The position numbers were made by a program, and so were the translations under genes. From positions 116,759 to 180,758 of the forward strand of contig JAFKAC010000107.1 of the NCBI GenBank assembly GCA_025766275.1: a stretch of 64,000 nt of DNA, written 5' to 3'. Origin of the DNA: Lactarius indigo. Taxonomy: Eukaryota > Basidiomycota > Agaricomycetes > Russulales > Russulaceae. Below, piece by piece: positions 56,759 to 64,000 of this stretch (its first letter is position 1; each line of letters opens with the position of its first letter). Under the pieces are notes generated by a model that was not told the DNA's origin, searched no databases, and saw only the letters and a list, made by a program, of their open reading frames with translations.

Positions 56759-59700
56759 TTATTCGCTGTGTGGTTTGTTGTATCCCTTCTTCCGTTCGAG
56801 CGACTCGGCCTTCCGTACGAATGCGACGTTTATCCTTGTATTATATCGGCATATCAAACGTACTCTGCGCGGTACAGTAATATACTTTCGAGATAATATT
56901 CTATCTCCGAGGCGAGATCGCTTGGTCGGAGTGACTTTGGAAGGTACAGTGGCACAACTTGGCTCCCCGGATTTCTGTTCGACGTCCTGACAAAGCGTTT
57001 GACAGCTGTCAAATCACCAAGTACGTTTCTTTCTCACCTGCCACTTTGGGACGCTTCGGTCTCCTCTCGTCCTGGGCTCTATGCCCGCCGCACGCTCCCC
57101 CTCGTTGCTAGACACGTCAATATTTTAACGCTTTGCGCTCTCCAGTGACGTGGTGCATGGGTTGATCTCTATGCTACATGTTTACGCCGCGGCTTCCTCG
57201 GGTGTGCGTCTATGTGCTTTCCTCCAGCAGCGTGTGAATACCATGATGCCTCGCCGCTTCTACAGACCCCGAGCTGGGGGATCGCGCTTCGAATTTACAA
57301 AATATCTCGTTCAGGTGGCAGGGGTTTATGCCTTGCCGGTTCATTGACTCTGGCGAAGTATAGCTGTGTGTGCCCTGAATTTGACCCAGGAAGGTTCTTG
57401 TCCTGTCGATCGCTTCCCTTCCTCGCCTTCCCGCCCGACAATCGTGCTAGATTTTAATGTATACGCAAAGATCTAGAGTTCGCGCGGCTAGTCATGACTC
57501 TGGGGCGATATCGAACAGGAGTCGGTTTGTTTGGAGGGTTTGCCCATCAGTTGCTCTGCTTCGTCTCTACCTACAAGTGGCAGTTCGTTGATGTATACGG
57601 TGTATCATGGCCGCGAGAGTTGGGCCCTTCACAGGTGCGTTTCCCGACCCACTCGCGAAGTCCATATATATTTCGCGTTTCATGGCGCAGATCATGGATA
57701 TTCCTGACAGGGCTAGATGAGGTGGCAGGTCTGAATCATTGCTATTGACCTTACTTTTTCCTGGGTAGTACACGGCCGACCATCGGATTGCTCTACCTAC
57801 ATACGTCGTCATTGGCATCAACTCCTCTTCGAGGGGGTCGCAGGTTGTACGCCACACGTTGCAGACGATCATACCTCAAGCTATTATTGGCAAGAATTCG
57901 AGCGTTAAACTCATTTCTCGTATTGTGTTGAATGACCGCTCCCGAGATATCGCGCTATTTGTTTCAATCATCCGCTCGAGGTACTACACGTGTTTTTTTT
58001 GCCGATATCCCGACAAGTGCGGGGGTAGACTGCGAAGCCATCTTGGAACCGATGGTGAGCACCGTTCTCGTTTTGTTGGAGAAAGCAGTTCGGAACAATA
58101 AAATTCACCACCGTGCCAGCTCTCGGAAGATTTCGGTTCTCGACCCTTTTACTGCGGACAGATGTATTGTGCTTGATGGCTCGCCACATTCCCTTGCATG
58201 CATCGTCGGAATCTATGGGCGTTTGCGACGCTGGTCTTTTCTGTACGGACCGTGTCCTCTGTCGTATGACCCAACACCCAGTCGAACGGCGGTACTTTCT
58301 TTACGCCTCGAATACGGGTCATGTGGGCACATCGCTCGGCTGTACAGAGTAACGGCATGCTCTCGCACGTCGGCAGACATAGCCCGACGATTCATTCTTA
58401 CGTCCTATAGATGGACGCACGGTGCGGATCGGGAAATGAACCTCATTTTGGCAGGAGGTATCTCCTTTACCCACTCAAATTTTTTTTGATGTCGCACATG
58501 ACGCAGGATCTCGAATACCGGGCTTGTGTTCGTGCGTGCATGCAGTTTTTTTTTCTTTGGCAGTCTGTCTTGTCTTGTCTTGTCGGACCCAGGGCCATTT
58601 ATGATGTCGTACACGTCGACATCGCGCGCCTTTCAGGGCATGGTTCACAAATCCACAATGAACATTCACGACGTGGGATCTCATCTTGGAAGCCCTGCCG
58701 TAATTACAAGCGCGCATACAGCAATCAGAGAAGGTTATACCGTATGCGGCAGGAACCAGCCCCTGAGATTTGTACGTGTTCACACCGGTGCCCATGTCAG
58801 TCACGAAAGTTGTGTCGGTGTGATGTGTCTCGAAGTTTCAGAGAATGAATACTGAATGAGTAATCAATCAATAAAATCTTCGACTTTTGCCCTGAGGGGG
58901 CAGGAGTTGATCCGGAGTCCCGCGGGGTCCCGTTACCCATGTGTGCTGTTATCCATCAATATGCAGGATCAGGATCAGGGAATTGTTGATCGGTTCTGAA
59001 ATTCCACACAATGGTTATGAACGGTGCGCAGCTCATTCTATATACAAACACCCCGCTGGGGCCGGAATGCCACTGCTGTACTAAATGAAAAGCCAGCCGA
59101 ATGACTACAGTAGTACTGCAGGGCAGGGACAACTTCATCGAGAACAAGGTCACCGGATTTGAAAAAATCCGTGACTTCCAAATTAGGAAAGTTCCATAAT
59201 TTGGCGGGAACTTTGGACACCTTGGCAAAGTCGGCACTGCTCCTTGCACCGCTCCCAACTCTTGTTGGTGTATTTGGCTCTGCGATGGAGCGTAAACGGG
59301 CCCCCAACTACAGTCCTAGCCGCCAGTACTTGACAAATGCTGGCCTTGGGATGAAAGCTAGCATCGTCGTCGCCCAAACTCGGATTAGAGTCTCTTCGGA
59401 TGATCCCATCTCTACTACTACGCCCCTAAAAACGTGCTCTCCGGTGTGTGGAGTCGCCGCCTCGCTTGAAACCCAATTGCCTCTCATCATCCTTCCTGTT
59501 ACGCTTTCGCGCTTGAAGCTTGAAGCTTGAAGGGCTTTGCAATGGACCGGAGTGGAATGCTGGAATACGCCACTACTATTACGGCCGACACTCACCCCCA
59601 GAAAAAAACTGCAACCCCACATCAAATGCACCAAGACGTACGTACACTTCGTCTCGATGGTGTGCGCATTTTGCTGCTTAAAATGGGCGACAATAGAGCA

Positions 59701-62218
59701 ACGGGCTGGCGAACCCGTTGGGCCCCAAGTTGCCATGGATCCTATTAATTCAAAGGTGGTTCGGTTTTGACCTGTGGAGTTCAGGCGACTACGCCCTCTA
59801 CGCCGCTCACTTGGGCGGCGGACTTTGTCGAAAAGGGGTTCCCTTCGAAGGTTTGGCATAGCCAGGTCTGAGTCCGCGGGGGATTCACGACTCGGTATGA
59901 TGTATACACTGTGCAAGGTCACCGTTGAGGCCCAGAGTTACAGAGTTGTGAGACGTAGGGCACCTGCCGGCATGAGAACACACGCCAAAGTCCTGCAAAT
60001 ACCTCTGATCCTCAGCCCCTCCCTCCGCGTTATCACACGTGGGCGATCTAGTGAGGTTCAGTTATTTCTACTTCAGGTGCTCTGCTCATTGAGCCCTCGA
60101 TATTTTCGCGGCCCCAAATGTTAGTACTGTTCCCTACTATTCCAATGCAGCACATCTATCTATCATCAGTACCTGTTGGTGAAATCTCGTGATTTCGTTA
60201 GGTGCCCCCAACCCATGCTCTTTTACGTTCACCATAGCGCTCACAAACGTAAAGATGATGTTTACAAAGAACACCCCATAGTTTTCCCTTGTCCATATTC
60301 ACGTGCGGGCGTTGTTCAACATCGTTCGCCCGAACATTGTATATTTTACACGCAGTCCCGCAGGTGTCTGTGGTGGGTGCGGCGCTATTGAGGGCGCAAC
60401 TCGAGATCCTTTCCCAGAAACGGCGATGTATTATGATACGACAGAAAGGCGCGTTGCGCTGTACAAGACCCAACTGGAATAAGAGGTGGCTGCACATTCC
60501 CGGGCTTTTGATTTTGAATTCGATGATAATGTTTGCCCCAATTCGCAGATCCGAGCTAGTTGTCAACACATAATTAATCAGTGGCATCGTCAGCGTTCTG
60601 GAGCAGTGCTTGACGGGGTTGGCCACAAAGGCTATTGCGTGCCAGTATGCTGGCTTCATTTCTGATTTCACATATCTAGAGGCCTTGGGGGTTCCATGAG
60701 TCAATACCTTAATCAGCTCCTTGAGGTTAGCTTCCTCAACCATCTTACTATATTAGTAACTACAAGCGGTCATTGGTGTTCGGCCAGCGTTCACCCTCTG
60801 ATCGTGATTGAGCACATGGTTGTCAATGCTTCGCACGGTTCACCTGGCACTCGGAAAGTGTGCTTCTGTTCTTGACTCTGGCCGTAGACCCCTCAAGGCA
60901 CGGTGGCGGCGAGTTCTTTGCGCACTCCCACTTTGGACACTTAAGGATGATTCTTGGGGTTTGGAGCTGTCGCCTGATGAGTCCTTCGAACGGAACCAAA
61001 GATAGAAGACGTAGAGCGCTCTACTGGCACAACGAAGGTCTCAGCAGCTACTTGGAATGACTATGCTAGTGGCGACAATTCACCGCTGTTCCTTCAGTGC
61101 AACTAGTAACTCCTCAGGGCTTAGCCTCTAAGCACGTCATGATGAGGGATACGGCACGGCGATTCATGCCAGTGTTCTCAAGGTGTGTATTCAGGGAAGG
61201 CGAAACGAAGCATTATCATGGACTCTCACGCCTGCTAGGGTACTCCCAGTGCTCCAAGCTGCGGACGCTTCGGCGGTTACAAGTTACCTTTTAAGCTTAA
61301 TATACACCATTGGATATCAGTGGCACGCTTTTAGGCCCCCCTGGCACTGTCTCTCGTCTGCTGGGTGGCAAAGACTAAAGGCGCACTCGAGTGGCCAGCT
61401 GCAGCGGTGAGGCACCACTTTTTGTCTAGCTATTACTCTATGCCGATAGATAACCTTCGGACATGTCCGTTATATGGTGCAGGGACCTTGAAGCTTGAAG
61501 GACGTTGAGAAGCGCAAATTTGCTTTGCTTCTCAAATTAACGTGCGTATTTGGGGATATAATTGGGAAGCACACGCCCATAAACCCACCAGTACTTTGCT
61601 TGGGGTGATTTCCTTACCTGTTTTTGCTGGGAACCATGAGTTTGGGGAAAGAGGGCGCTTGGCAACGAGATGCGAGATGCGAGCAGATGCGCCCTTCAAA
61701 AATATAGCTACTCCCAAAGCGAATAGCTGCGGGCCTGTGAACTTGGAGCACTACAACGAACAGTACTCGATGTAGATAGTTTCAAAATCTGAGACGACGT
61801 CGCCCGTTCTTCCCCTGAAAACCAAAAAGGCTACATCCGGCGTCTGTGTGTATGTGTAACGCCTGTGGACGTCTAGGGAATGTGAACAAGGACGAAGAGT
61901 ACCCGGGCCAACTATCACAATCACAGTGGGTCCGCCACTCAAAGGGCGATAAGAGGGAATCAGAACTTGCTCGTGAACATTGACGACGGGGGCTTCTTCC
62001 TTCCCTAGAACAGATGCGACGCTTGTATCGCGACCGTCGGTCGAAAGTGACATTTTGTCCGGTTCTCAAGTGGCTACATAGGATGGCGCAATGACCGACA
62101 ATGGTCCATGGATCTGTCTTTCATTTACATCGAAGGTAGTAATACGGAACCGAGTAGAACAACACAGACAATGGTTTGCAACGACATTCTCATTTGCTAC
62201 ATGCTTGCATACTATATT
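56759..62218. other. 5.5 kb gene-poor stretch with unassigned open frames
   Basis: I recognise no family here. Open frames that begin with ATG and could be exons are: 57494-57748 (+), 57932-58489 (+, 185 codons), 58526-58855 (+, contains MVHKSTMNIHDVGSHLG; its start is uncertain), 60198-60743 (-, 181 codons, starts MVEEANLKELIKVLTHGT) and 61751-62053 (-, 100 codons, starts MSLSTDGRDTSVASVLG). None has visible domains, and they do not join into one obvious gene. A hairpin is at 61507-61533, and CTTGAAG repeats occur at 59514-59531 and 61489-61500. Confidence 0.5.
61507..61533. repeat. Inverted repeat / small hairpin
   Basis: GAGAAGC and GCTTCTC enclose the palindrome GCAAATTTGC. It is directly preceded by a CTTGAAGCTTGAAGG repeat like that at 59514-59531. 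Function unknown. Confidence 0.6.
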
Positions 62219-64000
62219 TCAAGCTTCCAATACACGGTACACCTGTTCGCGGGCGATCAGTGGGGAGCAAGCACGAACATGAGAAAAAAAAAACCTTTAT
62301 CGTTCCACTTTTCAGGTCTTCCAGCCTATAGCTCACCGACTCCACGGTCTATGCACAGCTCAGCCGAAGTACGCAACATTTATGAGGAAAGGTGCACATA
62401 CCGCCTGGCCGACCCGTTGATTTGCTTGAAGAGCCTTGAGCTTGAGCTTCTTCGGGTCGAACTCGCTCACGACGCCCATGCACGGCGCCGACTCACCCGC
62501 GCTCATGCTATACGTGTGCAGGCCCTTGTGCCCTTTAAACCTAGCGCCCTCGAGCACGACGACGTCTCCAGGCATGATGTCCGCCAAGCGCGTGTGCACC
62601 TGTGCGGCCGTCTGCGCATACACCAAAAAGCCATACTCGCTCTGTCCATATGACGCCAACGCATTCGGCACCTCCGCGAGTGCCTCCGCAACGAAACCTT
62701 CGTACGAGCCATTACCTACGAGCTTATGCTTCGACCGCTCAAGCAGCGCCCCAGCAGCTTCGGCCACGTGCACTCCGACGCGTCCCCACACAGCGCGCAG
62801 CTCGTCGACCGTCATGCGTGCGGGGACGCCTGCGTGGGCCCGAGGCTGTTCTGCCGAGTGCCGCGGCGGCACAGCAGTTGGCGGTGGCGCCGGAGGGGGT
62901 GCGGATGATCGCGGTGCAGGCGACGGGTAGGACGTGGAGTCCTCGGACCACCTAGACGCCGAAAGGTCGCTCGTCGCGCCGCCGTCGCCGAAGTCGAGTG
63001 AGCCGCTCGGAATCGAAGGCAGTTCCCATTGTCCGGTGCTCGCTAGGTCCGATAACTCCGGCGCTGGTGGTGCGGACCGAGGTGGTGGTCCACGCCGCGC
63101 GGGAGCGGGTTGGGCGTCTTCGGCCTCGATCATCACAAAGTCCGATGTGGCCTGGCGTACTGGAGGTCGTGGGATCGTGGTGAGCGTATCGACAGATCCG
63201 CTTCGCGGAGGAGGGGTTGACGGGACTTGTTCGGTAGAGGGTCGTCGCCCAGCTGGCGGGACGGGAGGTGGACGAGCTGACGGAATAGGTGGACGGGTCG
63301 AGCGCGGTGGTGGTGGCGGCGGCGGAAGTAGCTCTTCCTCTTCAGCCTCCTGTACGCCGTACTCGTCTTCCAAGTCCTCGTGGTGCACTTCCTCAAGTTC
63401 GCTCTCTTCAGCTTCGACGTGTACGCCGTCATCCGAGCTGCTAGGGTGTTCGTATTCATAATCGGATTCGGATTGAAGAGCCACGGGCTCGGGTGGAGGA
63501 AGTATGGTACGTGGAGGCTCGCGCGGCGTTGCCTCTTCCTCACGTCGCGCGGAAACAGGAGGTGGCGGCGGCGGGGATCCTAACACTATACCGGGCTGGA
63601 TTGGGAGCATGCCGAAGCGCATGCCTCCCATCCCCGCGAGCTTCGCCGTGATGCGCTGCCTGCGCGCTTGCTCGTCCTCAGCCTCCGTCTCTTCCTCAGG
63701 TTCCTCAGGTTCTTCAGGAACCGACTGCCCCGAGATTGGAACACCCCTATCTGTGCCTAGCTCCTCTGTAGGAGCAGCCGAAGTGGACGGTTGCGCCCGG
63801 GGAATCGGAGGAGGAGCACCGAATTTAATGCCCCCAAGCTTGGCCATGCGCTCTGCGATTGTCTTCCTGCGCTTCAATCCATCATCGCCCTCGGCCTCAT
63901 CGACAGACTGGGGAGATGCCGCCAATGTAGGTGGTACATATGAAAGAGGTTTCCGCGCTAGTGGGCGGTGGTGTGCGTGGAACAGGTGGCTTTGACAGTG
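62219..64000 (-). CDS. BBC1: BBC1/MTI1-like actin-patch protein, C-terminal part
   Basis: Bbc1 binds type I myosins and Las17/WASP at cortical actin patches and restrains Arp2/3 activation during endocytosis. The gene enters from beyond the right edge; the N-terminal SH3 domain expected for the family would lie outside the window. Visible first are low-complexity segments with repeated basic-helix units (RRKTIAERMAKLGGIKFG, then RRQRITAKLAGMGGMRFG), proline runs (SPPPPPPVSARR) and acidic stretches. The conserved C-terminal domain reads MTVDELRAVWGRVGVHVAEA, KHKLVGNGSYEGFVAEALAE, VHTRLADIMPGDVVVLEGAR and FKGHKGLHTYSM. After an intron it continues TVESVSYRLEDLKSGTIK, and a last 24-base exon (62219-62242) adds VYRVLEA and the stop. 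That ending is the family's usual C-terminus, which supports the short terminal exon. Confidence 0.85.

Overview
The window is nuclear DNA of a filamentous basidiomycete, most likely an Agaricomycete. Genes are compact and split by many short introns (mostly about 50 to 65 bases, GT-AG). The conserved proteins are fungal or general eukaryotic (PRP24, NOP56, ORC6, KHA1, BBC1), alongside families typical of mushroom-forming fungi (MATH-BTB, DUF6699, MYND, orphan serine/proline-rich proteins). Assignments are from reading translated sequence and remembered family motifs; no database search was run, and splice sites are predicted by eye.

Layout. 1-3527: gene-poor, with a decayed monocarboxylate-type MFS transporter. 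3528-17878: a dense block with an SDR oxidoreductase (-), then PRP24, a MATH-BTB protein, a large RING E3 ligase, NAD(P)HX epimerase and a MYND zinc-finger protein (all +). 17879-20964: no recognisable gene, but one strong hairpin. 20965-24641: a DUF6699 gene (-) and NOP56 (+), divergent. 24708-36283: a tandem segmental duplication. Each unit carries an apparently intact KHA1-type K+/H+ antiporter (-) and, upstream of it, a decayed NAD-dependent epimerase. The first unit was later hit by a 5'-truncated LINE whose target-site duplication and poly(A) tail are visible; the second unit keeps the empty site. 38138-40809: two diverged paralogs of an unrecognised family, one with an RS-rich extension. 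41109-42689: ORC6 (-). 47295-50603: a TANGO2-type protein (+) facing a Zn2Cys6 regulator (-). 54572-56758: a base-exchange phosphatidylserine synthase (+). 62219 to the right edge: the C-terminal part of a BBC1-like actin-patch protein (-). Between these lie long gene-poor stretches (42.7-47.3, 50.6-54.6 and 56.8-62.2 kb) with only short unassigned open frames.

The genes do not form one pathway. Housekeeping functions (splicing, snoRNP assembly, replication licensing, metabolite repair, lipid synthesis, actin dynamics) are mixed with recent duplicates and decaying genes. The most informative events are the KHA1 duplication, the datable LINE insertion inside it, and the orphan paralog pair. 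I found no rRNA, tRNA, CRISPR array or obvious biosynthetic gene cluster.
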